Source: Harpalus rubripes
Lineage: Eukaryota > Arthropoda > Insecta > Coleoptera > Carabidae
Reading direction: 5' to 3'
DNA length: 64,000 bases
Assembly: GCA_963082715.1 (NCBI GenBank)
Contig: CAUJCB010000258.1
Span: forward strand, 1-64,000
Both the position numbers and the translations under genes were made by a program. Below, piece by piece: positions 8,001-20,771 of this stretch. Under the pieces are notes generated by a model that searched no databases, had not been told where the DNA came from, and worked only from the letters and a program-made list of their open reading frames with translations. Positions within the stretch are counted from its first letter, which is position 1, and every line of letters starts with the position of its first letter.

Positions 8001-11000
8001 TTCCCTAAGGCTTAGAATCCAAAATAGAAATTTTTATTTTTAATGAAAACTTACAAGATTTTTTGAATTTGGCGGTCTGTAGCTAATGAACAGTAAATGT
8101 TAGAGGCACCGGGGTTGGGTCATTCGATTCTATGGACGTTTCTACATATGCCTAACATATTTTCAGTTTTTGTTTTCGGCTGATACTGTATTACAATGCA
8201 AAAAACAAAAAAATTGTACCTACAAATATTCAGTAGTCTACTAAAAATTAAACCAGTCTGTATATAAATAAAAAGTATCAATTTCTACTAACTGAGATCC
8301 GCTGATTACGGGAAAAATAATGAAAAAATTCCCTAAGGCTTAGAATCCAAAATAGAAATTTTTATTTTTAATGAAAACTTACAAGATTTTTTGAATTTGG
8401 CGGTCTGTAGCTAATGAACAGTAAATGTTAGAGGCACCGGGGTTGGGCCATTCGATTCTATGGACGTTTCTACATATGCCTAACATATTTTCAATTTTTG
8501 TTTTCGGCTGATACTGTATTACAATGCAAAAAACAAAAAAATTGTACCTACAAATATTCAGTAGTCTACTAAAAATTAAACCAGTCTGTATATAAATGAA
8601 AAGTATCATTTTCTACTAACTGAGATCCGCTGATTACGGGAAAAATAATGAAAAAATTCCCTAAGGCTTAGAATCCAAAATAGAAATTTTTATTTTTAAT
8701 GAAAACTTACAAGATTTTTTGAATTTGGCGGTCTGTAGCTAATGAACAGTAAATGTTAGAGGCACCGGGGTTGGGCCATTCGATTCTATGGACGTTTCTA
8801 CATATGCCTAACATATTTTCAATTTTTGTTTTCGGCTGATACTGTATTACAATGCAAAAAACAAAAAAATTGTACCTACAAATATTCAGTAGTCTACTAA
8901 AAATTAAACCAGTCTGTATATAAATGAAAAGTATCATTTTCTACTAACTGAGATCCGCTGATTACAAGAAAAATAATGAAAAAATTCCCTAAGGCTTAGA
9001 ATCCAAAATAGAAATTTTTATTTTTAATGAAAACTTACAAGATTTTTTGAATTTGGCGGTCTGTAGCTAATGAACAGTAAATGTTAGAGGCACCGGGGTT
9101 GGGTCATTCGATTCTATGGACGTTTCTACATATGCCTAACATATTTTCTATTTTTGTTTTCGGCTGATACTGTATTACAATGCAAAAAACAAAAAAATTG
9201 TACCTACAAATATTCAGTAGTCTACTAAAAATTAAACCAGTCTGTATATAAATAAAAAGTATCAATTTCTACTAACTGAGATCCGCTGATTACGGGAAAA
9301 ATAATGAAAAAATTCCCTAAGGCTTAGAATCCAAAATAGAAATTTTTATTTTTAATGAAAACTTACAAGATTTTTTGAATTTGGCGGTCTGTAGCTAATG
9401 AACAGTAAATGTTAGAGACACCGGGGTTAGGCCATTCGATTCTATGGACGTTTCTACATATGCCTAACATATTTTCAATTTTGGTTTTCGGCTGATACTG
9501 TATTACAATGCAAAAAACAAAAAAATTGTACCTACAAATATTCAGTAGTCTACTAAAAATTAAACCAGTCTGTATATAAATGAAAAGTATCATTTTCTAC
9601 TAACTGAGATCCGCTGATTACGGGAAAAATAATGAAAAAATTCCCTAAGGCTTAGAATCCAAAATAGAAATTTTTATTTTTAATGAAAACTTACAAGATT
9701 TTTTGAATTTGGCGGTCTGTAGCTAATGAACAGTTAATGTTAGAGACACCGGGGTTCGGCCATTCGATTCTATGGACGTTTCTACATATGCCTAACATAT
9801 TTTCAATTTTGGTTTTCGGCTGATGCTGTATTACAATGCAAAAAACAAAAAAATTGTACCTACAAATATTCAGTAGTCTACTAAAAATTAAACCAGTCTG
9901 TATATAAATGAAAAGTATCATTTTCTACTAACTGAGATCCGCTGATTACGGGAAAAATAATGAAAAAATTCCCTAAGGCTTAGAATCCAAAATAGAAATT
10001 TTTATTTTTAATGAAAACTTACAAGATTTTTTGAATTTGGCGGTCTGTAGCTAATGAACAGTAAATGTTAGAGGCACCGGGGTTGGGCCATTCGATTCTA
10101 TGGACGTTTCTACATATGCCTAACATATTTTCAATTTTGGTTTTCGGCTGATACTGTATTACAATGCAAAAAACAAAAAAATTGTACCTACAAATATTCA
10201 GTAGTCTACTAAAAATTAAACCAGTCTGTATATAAATGAAAAGTATCATTTTCTACTAACTGAGATCCGCTGATTACGGGAAAAATAATGAAAAAATTCC
10301 CTAAGGCTTAGAATCCAAAATAGAAATTTTTATTTTTAATGAAAACTTACAAGATTTTTTGAATTTGGCGGTCTGTAGCTAATGAACAGTAAATGTTAGA
10401 GGCACCGGGGTTGGGCCATTCGATTCTATGGACGTTTCTACATATGCCTAACATATTTTTAATTTTTGTTTTCGGCTGATACTGTATTACAATGCAGAAA
10501 ACAAAAAAATTGTACCTACAAATATTCAGTAGTCTACTAAAAATTAAACCAGTCTGTATATAAATGAAAAGTATCATTTTCTACTAACTGAGATCCGCTG
10601 ATTACGGGAAAAATAATGAAAAAATTCCCTAAGGCTTAGAATCCAAAATAGAAATTTTTATTTTTAATGAAAACTTACAAGATTTTTTGAATTTGGCGGT
10701 CTGTAGCTAATGAACAGTAAATGTTAGAGGCACCGGGGTTGGGCCATTCGATTCTATGGACGTTTCTACATATGCCTAACATATTTTCAATTTTTGTTTT
10801 CGGCTGATACTGTATTACAATGCAAAAAACAAAAAAATTGTACCTACAAATATTCAGTAGTCTACTAAAAATTAAACCAGTCTGTATATAAATGAAAAGT
10901 ATCATTTTCTACTAACTGAGATCCGCTGATTACAAGAAAAATAATGAAAAAATTCCCTAAGGCTTAGAATCCAAAATAGAAATTTTTATTTTTAATGAAA

Positions 11001-11002
11001 AC

Positions 11003-14000
11003 TTACAAGATTTTTTGAATTTGGCGGTCTGTAGCTAATGAACAGTAAATGTTAGAGGCACCGGGGTTGGGTCATTCGATTCTATGGACGTTTCTACATA
11101 TGCCTAACATATTTTCAATTTTTGTTTTCGGCTGATACTGTATTACAATGCAAAAAACAAAAAAAATGTACCTACAAATATTCAGTAGTCTACTAAAAAT
11201 TAAACCAGTCTGTATATAAATGAAAAGTATCAATTTCTACTAACTGAGATCCGCTGATTACGGGAAAAATAATGAAAAAATTCCCTAAGGCTTAGAATCC
11301 AAAATAGAAATTTTTATTTTTAATGAAAACTTACAAGATTTTTTGAATTTGGCGGTCTGTAGCTAATGAACAGTAAATGTTAGAGGCACCGGGGTTGGAC
11401 CATTCGATTCTATGGACGTTTCTACATATGTATAACATATTTTCAATTTTTGTTTTCGGCTGATACTGTATTACAATGCAAAAAACAAAAAAATTGTACC
11501 TACAAATATTCAGTAGTCTACTAAAAATTAAACCAGCCTGTATATAAATGAAAAAAATCATTTTCTACTAATTCAGGCTCGCTGATTACGGGAAAATTAA
11601 TGAAAAAGTTCCCTAAGGCTTAGAATCCAAAATAGAAATTTTTATTTTTAATGAAAACTTACAAGATTTTTTGAATTTGGCGGTCTGTAGCTAATGAACA
11701 GTAAATGTTAAAGGCACCGGGGTTAGGCCATTCGATTCTATGGACGTTTCTACATATGCCTAACATATTTTCAATTTTTGTTTTCGGCTGATACTGTATT
11801 ACAATGCAAAAAACAAAAAAATTGTACCTACAAATATTCAGTAGTCTACTAAAAATTAAACCAGTCTGTATATAAATGAAAAGTATTATTTTCTACTAAC
11901 TGAGATCCGCTGATTACGGGAAAAATAATGAAAAAATTCCCTAAGGCTTAGAATCCAAAATAGAAATTTTTATTTTTTATGAAAACTTACAAGATTTTTT
12001 GAATTTGGCGGTCTGTAGCTAATGAACAGTAAATGTTAGAGGCACCGGGGTTGGGCCATTCGATTCTATGGACGTTTCTACATATGCCTAACATATTTTC
12101 AATTTTTGTTTTCGGCTGATACTGTATTACAATGCAGAAAACAAAAAAATTGTACCTACAAATATTCAGTAGTCTACTAAAAATTAAACCAGTCTGTATA
12201 TAAATGAAAAGTATCATTTTCTACTAACTGAGATCCGCTGATTACGGGAAAAATAATGAAAAAATTCCCTAAGGCTTAGAATCTAAAATAGAAATTTTTA
12301 TTTTTAATGAAAACTTACAAGATTTTTTGAATTTGGCGGTCTGTAGCTAATGAACAGTAAATGTTAGAGGCACCGGGGTTAGGCCATTCGATTCTATGGA
12401 CGTTTCTACATATGCCTAACATATTTTCAATTTTTGTTTTCGGCTGATACTGTATTACAATGCAAAAAACAAAAAAATTGTACCTACAAATATTCAGTAG
12501 TCTACTAAAAATTAAACCAGTCTGTATATAAATGAAAAGTATCATTTTCTACTAACTGAGATCCGCTGATTACAAGAAAAATAATGAAAAAATTCCCTAA
12601 GGCTTAGAATCCAAAATAGAAATTTTTATTTTTAATGAAAACTTACAAGATTTTTTGAATTTGGCGGTCTGTAGCTAATGAACAGTAAATGTTAGAGGCA
12701 CCGGGGTTGGGCCATTCGATTCTATGGACGTTTCTACATATGCCTAACATATTTTCAGTTTTTGTTTTCGGCTGATACTGTATTACAATGCAAAAAACAA
12801 AAAAATTGTACCTACAAATATTCAGTAGTCTACTAAAAATTAAACCAGTCTGTATATAAATAAAAAGTATCAATTTCTACTAACTGAGATCCGCTGATTA
12901 CGGGAAAAATAATGAAAAAATTCCCTAAGGCTTAGAATCCAAAATAGAAATTTTTATTTTTAATGAAAACTTACAAGATTTTTTGAATTTGGCGGTCTGT
13001 AGCTAATGAACAGTAAATGTTAGAGGCACCGGGGTTGGGCCATTCGATTCTATGGACGTTTCTACATATGCCTAACATATTTTCAATTTTTGTTTTCGGC
13101 TGATACTGTATTACAATGCAAAAAACAAAAAAATTGTACCTACAAATATTCAGTAGTCTACTAAAAATTAAACCAGTCTGTATATAAATGAAAAGTATCA
13201 TTTTCTACTAACTGAGATCCGCTGATTACGGGAAAAATAATGAAAAAATTCCCTAAGGCTTAGAATCCAAAATAGAAATTTTTATTTTTAATGAAAACTT
13301 ACAAGATTTTTTGAATTTGGCGGTCTGTAGCTAATGAACAGTAAATGTTAGAGGCACCGGGGTTGGGCCATTCGATTCTATGGACGTTTCTACATATGCC
13401 TAACATATTTTCAATTTTTGTTTTCGGCTGATACTGTATTACAATGCAAAAAACAAAAAAATTGTACCTACAAATATTCAGTAGTCTACTAAAAATTAAA
13501 CCAGTCTGTATATAAATGAAAAGTATCATTTTCTACTAACTGAGATCCGCTGATTACAAGAAAAATAATGAAAAAATTCCCTAAGGCTTAGAATCCAAAA
13601 TAGAAATTTTTATTTTTAATGAAAACTTACAAGATTTTTTGAATTTGGCGGTCTGTAGCTAATGAACAGTAAATGTTAGAGGCACCGGGGTTGGGTCATT
13701 CGATTCTATGGACGTTTCTACATATGCCTAACATATTTTCAATTTTTGTTTTCGGCTGATACTGTATTACAATGCAAAAAACAAAAAAATTGTACCTACA
13801 AATATTCAGTAGTCTACTAAAAATTAAACCAGTCTGTATATAAATAAAAAGTATCAATTTCTACTAACTGAGATCCGCTGATTACGGGAAAAATAATGAA
13901 AAAATTCCCTAAGGCTTAGAATCCAAAATAGAAATTTTTATTTTTAATGAAAACTTACAAGATTTTTTGAATTTGGCGGTCTGTAGCTAATGAACAGTAA

Positions 14001-17000
14001 ATGTTAGAGGCACCGGGGTTGGGCCATTCGATTCTATGGACGTTTCTACATATGCCTAACATATTTTCAATTTTTGTTTTCGGCTGATACTGTATTACAA
14101 TGCAGAAAACAAAAAAATTGTACCTACAAATATTCAGTAGTCTACTAAAAATTAAACCAGTCTGTATATAAATGAAAAGTATCATTTTCTACTAACTGAG
14201 ATCCGCTGATTACGGGAAAAATAATGAAAAAATTCCCTAAGGCTTAGAATCCAAAATAGAAATTTTTATTTTTAATGAAAACTTACAAGATTTTTTGAAT
14301 TTGGCGGTCTGTAGCTAATGAACAGTAAATGTTAGAGGCACCGGGGTTGGGCCATTCGATTCTATGGACGTTTCTACATATGCCTAACATATTTTCAATT
14401 TTTGTTTTCGGCTGATACTGTATTACAATGCAAAAAACAAAAAAATTGTACCTACAAATATTCAGTAGTCTACTAAAAATTAAACCAGTCTGTATATAAA
14501 TGAAAAGTATCATTTTCTACTAACTGAGATCCGCTGATTACAAGAAAAATAATGAAAAAATTCCCTAAGGCTTAGAATCCAAAATAGAAATTTTTATTTT
14601 TAATGAAAACTTAGAAGATTTTTTGAATTTGGCGGTCTGTAGCTAATGAACAGTAAATGTTAGAGGCACCGGGGTTGGGTCATTCGATTCTATGGACGTT
14701 TCTACATATGCCTAACATATTTTCAATTTTTGTTTTCGGCTGATACTGTATTACAATGCAAAAAACAAAAAAATTGTACCTACAAATATTCAGTAGTCTA
14801 CTAAAAATTAAACCAGTCTGTATATAAATGAAAAGTATCAATTTCTACTAACTGAGATCCGCTGATTACGGGAAAAATAATGAAAAAATTCCCTAAGGCT
14901 TAGAATCCAAAATAGAAATTTTTATTTTTAATGAAAACTTACAAGATTTTTTGAATTTGGCGGTCTGTAGCTAATGAACAGTAAATGTTAGAGGCACCGG
15001 GGTTGGACCATTCGATTCTATGGACGTTTCTACATATGTATAACATATTTTCAATTTTTGTTTTCGGCTGATACTGTATTACAATGCAAAAAACAAAAAA
15101 ATTGTACCTACAAATATTCAGTAGTCTACTAAAAATTAAACCAGCCTGTATATAAATGAAAAAAATCATTTTCTACTAATTCAGGCTCGCTGATTACGGG
15201 AAAATTAATGAAAAAGTTCCCTAAGGCTTAGAATCCAAAATAGAAATTTTTATTTTTAATGAAAACTTACAAGATTTTTTGAATTTGGCGGTCTGTAGCT
15301 AATGAACAGTAAATGTTAAAGGCACCGGGGTTAGGCCATTCGATTCTATGGACGTTTCTACATATGCCTAACATATTTTCAATTTTTGTTTTCGGCTGAT
15401 ACTGTATTACAATGCAAAAAACAAAAAAATTGTACCTACAAATATTCAGTAGTCTACTAAAAATTAAACCAGTCTGTATATAAATGAAAAGTATTATTTT
15501 CTACTAACTGAGATCCGCTGATTACGGGAAAAATAATGAAAAAATTCCCTAAGGCTTAGAATCCAAAATAGAAATTTTTATTTTTTATGAAAACTTACAA
15601 GATTTTTTGAATTTGGCGGTCTGTAGCTAATGAACAGTAAATGTTAGAGGCACCGGGGTTGGGCCATTCGATTCTATGGACGTTTCTACATATGCCTAAC
15701 ATATTTTCAATTTTTGTTTTCGGCTGATACTGTATTACAATGCAGAAAACAAAAAAATTGTACCTACAAATATTCAGTAGTCTACTAAAAATTAAACCAG
15801 TCTGTATATAAATGAAAAGTATCATTTTCTACTAACTGAGATCCGCTGATTACGGGAAAAATAATGAAAAAATTCCCTAAGGCTTAGAATCCAAAATAGA
15901 AATTTTTATTTTTAATGAAAACTTACAAGATTTTTTGAATTTGGCGGTCTGTAGCTAATGAACAGTAAATGTTAGAGGCACCGGGGTTGGGCCATTCGAT
16001 TCTATGGACGTTTCTACATATGCCTAACATATTTTCAATTTTTGTTTTCGGCTGATACTGTATTACAATGCAAAAAACAAAAAAATTGTACCTACAAATA
16101 TTCAGTAGTCTACTAAAAATTAAACCAGTCTGTATATAAATGAAAAGTATCATTTTCTACTAACTGAGATCCGCTGATTACAAGAAAAATAATGAAAAAA
16201 TTCCCTAAGGCTTAGAATCCAAAATAGAAATTTTTATTTTTAATGAAAACTTACAAGATTTTTTGAATTTGGCGGTCTGTAGCTAATGAACAGTAAATGT
16301 TAGAGGCACCGGGGTTGGGTCATTCGATTCTATGGACGTTTCTACATATGCCTAACATATTTTCAATTTTTGTTTTCGGCTGATACTGTATTACAATGCA
16401 AAAAACAAAAAAATTGTACCTACAAATATTCAGTAGTCTACTAAAAATTAAACCAGTCTGTATATAAATGAAAAGTATCAATTTCTACTAACTGAGATCC
16501 GCTGATTACGGGAAAAATAATGAAAAAATTCCCTAAGGCTTAGAATCCAAAATAGAAATTTTTATTTTTAATGAAAACTTACAAGATTTTTTGAATTTGG
16601 CGGTCTGTAGCTAATGAACAGTAAATGTTAGAGGCACCGGGGTTGGACCATTCGATTCTATGGACGTTTCTACATATGTATAACATATTTTCAATTTTTG
16701 TTTTCGGCTGATACTGTATTACAATGCAAAAAACAAAAAAATTGTACCTACAAATATTCAGTAGTCTACTAAAAATTAAACCAGCCTGTATATAAATGAA
16801 AAAAATCATTTTCTACTAATTCGGGCTCGCTGATTACGGGAAAATTAATGAAAAAGTTCCCTAAGGCTTAGAATCCAAAATAGAAATTTTTATTTTTAAT
16901 GAAAACTTACAAGATTTTTTGAATTTGGCGGTCTGTAGCTAATGAACAGTAAATGTTAAAGGCACCGGGGTTAGGCCATTCGATTCTATGGACGTTTCTA

Positions 17001-17890
17001 CATATGCCTAACATATTTTCAATTTTTGTTTTCGGCTGATACTGTATTACAATGCAAAAAACAAAAAAATTGTACCTACAAATATTCAGTAGTCTACTAA
17101 AAATTAAACCAGTCTGTATATAAATGAAAAGTATTATTTTCTACTAACTGAGATCCGCTGATTACGGGAAAAATAATGAAAAAATTCCCTAAGGCTTAGA
17201 ATCCAAAATAGAAATTTTTATTTTTTATGAAAACTTACAAGATTTTTTGAATTTGGCGGTCTGTAGCTAATGAACAGTAAATGTTAGAGGCACCGGGGTT
17301 AGGCCATTCGATTCTATGGACGTTTCTACATATGCCTAACATATTTTCAATTTTTGTTTTCGGCTGATACTGTATTACAATGCAAAAAACAAAAAAATTG
17401 TACCTACAAATATTCAGTAGTCTACTAAAAATTAAACCAGTCTGTATATAAATGAAAAGTATCATTTTCTACTAACTGAGATCCGCTGATTACGGGAAAA
17501 ATAATGAAAAAATTCCCTAAGGCTTAGAATCCAAAATAGAAATTTTTATTTTTAATGAAAACTTACAAGATTTTTTGAATTTGGCGGTCTGTAGCTAATG
17601 AACAGTAAATGTTAGAGGCACCGGGGTTGGGCCATTCGATTCTATGGACGTTTCTACATATGCCTAACATATTTTCAATTTTTGTTTTCGGCTGATACTG
17701 TATTACAATGCAAAAAACAAAAAAATTGTACCTACAAATATTCAGTAGTCTACTAAAAATTAAAACAGTCTGTATATAAATGAAAAGTATCATTTTCTAC
17801 TAACTGAGATCCGCTGATTACGGGAAAAATAATGAAAAAATTCCCTAAGGCTTAGAATCCAAAATAGAAATTTTTATTTTTAATGAAAAC
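11003..17890. repeat. Nested higher-order repeat, cassettes of 11 and 5 monomers
   Basis: A four-monomer series is recognisable three times. It begins with a 'gggtcattcg' monomer (11003, 14611, 16251). Next is a monomer with 'ttggaccattcg' and 'catatgtataacat' (11331, 14939, 16579), then one with 'atgttaaaggcacc' and 'gtattattttc' (11659, 15267, 16907), then one preceded by 'tattttttatgaaaac' (11987, 15595, 17235). Spacings are 3608 bp (11 monomers) and 1640 bp (5 monomers). The second series resembles the first in also sharing 'gcagaaaac' in its fourth monomer, which the third lacks. Confidence 0.85.
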
Positions 17891-19402
17891 TTACAAGATT
17901 TTTTGAATTTGGCGGTCTGTAGCTAATGAACAGTAAATGTTAGAGGCACCGGGGTTGGGCCATTCGATTCTATGGACGTTTCTACATATGCCTAACATAT
18001 TTTCAATTTTTGTTTTCGGCTGATACTGTATTACAATGCAAAAAACAAAAAAATTGTACCTACAAATATTCAGTAGTCTACTAAAAATTAAACCAGTCTG
18101 TATATAAATGAAAAGTATAATTTTCTACTAACTGAGATCCGCTGATTACAAGAAAAATAATGAAAAAATTCCCTAAAGCTTAGAATCCAAAATAGAAATT
18201 TTTATTTTTAATGAAAACTTACAAGATTTTTTGAATTTGGCGGTCTGTAGCTAATGAACAGTAAATGTTAGAGGCACCGGGGTTGGGTCATTCGATTCTA
18301 TGGACGTTTCTACATATGCCTAACATATTTTCAATTTTTGTTTTCGGCTGATACTGTATTACAATGCAAAAAACAAAAAAATTGTACCTACAAATATTCA
18401 GTAGTCTACTAAAAATTAAACCAGTCTGTATATAAATAAAAAGTATTAATTTCTACTAACTGAGATCCGCTGATTACGGGAAAAATAATGAAAAAATTCC
18501 CTAAGGCTTAGAATCCAAAATAGAAATTTTTATTTTTTATGAAAACTTACAAGATTTTTTGAATTTGGCGGTCTGTAGCTAATGAACAGTAAATGTTAGA
18601 GGCACCGGGGTTAGGCCATTCGATTCTATGGACGTTTCTACATATGCCTAACATATTTTCAATTTTTGTTTTCGGCTGATACTGTATTACAATGCAAAAA
18701 ACAAAAAAATTGTACCTACAAATATTCAGTAGTCTACCAAAAATTAAACCAGTCTGTATATAAATGAAAAGTATCATTTTCTACTAACTGAGATCCGCTG
18801 ATTACGGGAAAAATAATGAAAAAATTCCCTAAGGCTTAGAATCCAAAATAGAAATTTTTATTTTTAATGAAAACTTACAAGATTTTTTGAATTTGGCGGT
18901 CTGTAGCTAATGAACAGTAAACGTTAGAGGCACCGGGGTTGGGCCATTCGATTCTATGGACGTTTCTACATATGCCTAACATATTTTCAATTTTTGTTTT
19001 CGGCTGATACTGTATTACAATGCAAAAAACAAAAAAATTGTACCTACAAATATTCAGTAGTCTACTAAAAATTAAACCAGTCTGTATATAAATGAAAAGT
19101 ATCATTTTCTACTAACTGATATCCGCTGATTACGGGAAAAATAATTTAAAAATTCCTTAGGCCTTAGAATCTAAAATAGAAATTTTAATTTTTAATGAAA
19201 ACTTACTGGATTTTTTGACTTTTGTACATTTAACAGCCTGTAACTATTGGAACAGCCTATATACAAATATTACTGCTGTTGTATATTATAGAAAATTTTA
19301 TGTAGATTCCAAATTTGCAACGTACACGTTGCTATCTTGAACCGTTCAGAAGCTACAGACAAAAATATAGAAAATGAGCTAAACAAAAATGCATCGTTTA
19401 TA

Positions 19403-19724
19403 CATACATATATACATACATAAAATCACGCATTTCCCACTTAGTGGGTTAGCACAAACCCAGAAGAATAACAATAACATCATCCAAAAAATAAACAGTC
19501 TCTCTTTCAACAACATTATTACTAACCTGACATCATAGGTACAACATATATTCCTCACTCTTAACATATTAAAGTGACCGATTTTCGGTAGCGAAATACC
19601 GCATCCGGACCACAATAATAGTTACGAAACAATCATCCTTCGCCACACATTCCTGTCTAAGCACACTTCTTTCGCCTCGGCCACATTCATAATCGCATTC
19701 ATACACGCTCTTCTTCTCTTCCCA
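19403..19724 (-). mobile_element. SINE-like retroposon, copy 2
   Basis: The same insertion as at 1423 lies between gcatcgtttata direct repeats at 19391-19402 and 19725-19736. It is 322 bp; the difference from copy 1 is in the length of the tetranucleotide tail. It was inherited by duplication rather than inserted independently, as position and flanks are identical. Confidence 0.75.
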
Positions 19725-20380
19725 GCATCGTTTATAATAAAAATTATTCAAAAATAAGTGTACTTTTAATAGTTTGTAACTATTGGAACAGCCTATATAC
19801 AAATATCACTGCTGATGTATATTATAGAAAATGTCATGTAGATTCCAAATTTGCAACGTACACGTTGCTATCTTTAACCGTTCAGAAGCTACAGATAAAA
19901 ATATAGAAAATGAGCTAAACAAAAATGCATCGTTTATAATAAAAATTATTCAAAAATAAGTGTACATTTAATAGTTTGTAACTATTGGAACAGCCTATAT
20001 ACAAATATCACTGCTAATGTATATTATAGAAAATTTCATGTAGATTCCAAATTTGCAACGTACACGTTGCTATCTTGAACCGTTCAGAAGCTACAGACAA
20101 AAATATAGAAAATGAGCTAGACAAAAATTCATCGTTTATAATAAAAATTAGTCAAAAATAAGTGTACTTTTAACAGCTAGTAACTATTGAAACAGCCTAT
20201 ACACAAACACGAATTACGTAAGATCTAAGCGTCAAATCTCAGTTTGGACGCCGGATTCGATATCCTTGGGGTCGAATTAAGGGGTTGCCATGTCTAACTC
20301 AAAAATTGTTTTCCCGAAAAAAGATGGACTATAACTATTACTCTTGCCCTACGGCTTGTCACCCCAATTTTTTTACGGGA

Positions 20381-20413
20381 TATAAAAGTATATGGCCTCC
20401 TTAATATTCAGTT
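20381..20413 (+). promoter_or_regulatory. Core promoter-like TATA box and initiator, copy 2
   Basis: TATAAAAG (20381-20388) and TCAGTT (20408-20413) keep the 29-base spacing to the initiator A. The retrotransposon RT lies ~400 bp downstream in the same orientation. Confidence 0.45.
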
Positions 20414-20609
20414 AAAATTTGAAACAGAAACTATTTAAATTAATGTACATAAAGAGACTCCATATAATAATAGCCTTGGGGCAAAAAAAACTTTTTGACT
20501 CCGATTTGTTTCAAATTTCGTATACGTTAACTAGTGACAAAGGACTAATGGAAAGCCAAATCTGAGCTTATAGGGTTTGATATTAAGAGAGTTATTGAAG
20601 TCTAAAAAT

Positions 20610-20771
20610 AAATTGTACCTACAAATATTCAGTAGCCTACTAAAAATTAAACCAGCCTGTATATAAATGAAAAGTATCATTTTCTACTAATTCGGATCCG
20701 CTGATTACGGAAAAAATAATGAAAAAATTCCCTAATGCTTAGAAACCAAAATAGAAATTTTTATTATTATT
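20610..20771. repeat. Satellite fragment with TTA microsatellite target, copy 2
   Basis: The fragment continues from 'aaattgtacctac' to the TTA tract at 20761-20771, immediately followed by the retrotransposon. It keeps the ~60 bp deleted in copy 1, so it shows the original 5' junction. Its counterparts without retrotransposon are at 25985-26163 and 27908-28083. Confidence 0.88.

Larger units (their letters stand above)
4753..19223. repeat. 328-bp satellite, block S2 (about 44 monomers)
   Basis: Monomers run head to tail with no net length change: 42 intervals of exactly 328 bp separate 5099 from 18875. The first monomer (4771) is the divergent b-type. Marker variants recur in patterned order: a 'gggtcattcg' variant in the monomers starting at 5427, 6739, 8051, 9035, 11003, 13627, 14611, 16251 and 18219 puts a TGA into the minus-strand frame. 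The variant 'gattacaagaaa' usually precedes it. Together they show block duplication of multi-monomer units. No genes or mobile elements were seen inside the block. Confidence 0.95.
19224..20609. repeat. Complex repeat unit, copy 2
   Basis: This copy has the same order as copy 1: 202-bp subrepeats starting at 19224, 19760, 19962 and (partial) 20164, the SINE-like insertion in the first, then the single-copy segment from about 20208. The T-run arm of the T-run/A-run hairpin has been lost here ('ccttggggcaaaaaaaac'). Together with the retrotransposon at 20772, copies 1 and 2 form a duplicated segment of at least 3.5 kb. The duplication edges within satellite cannot be placed exactly. Confidence 0.9.
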
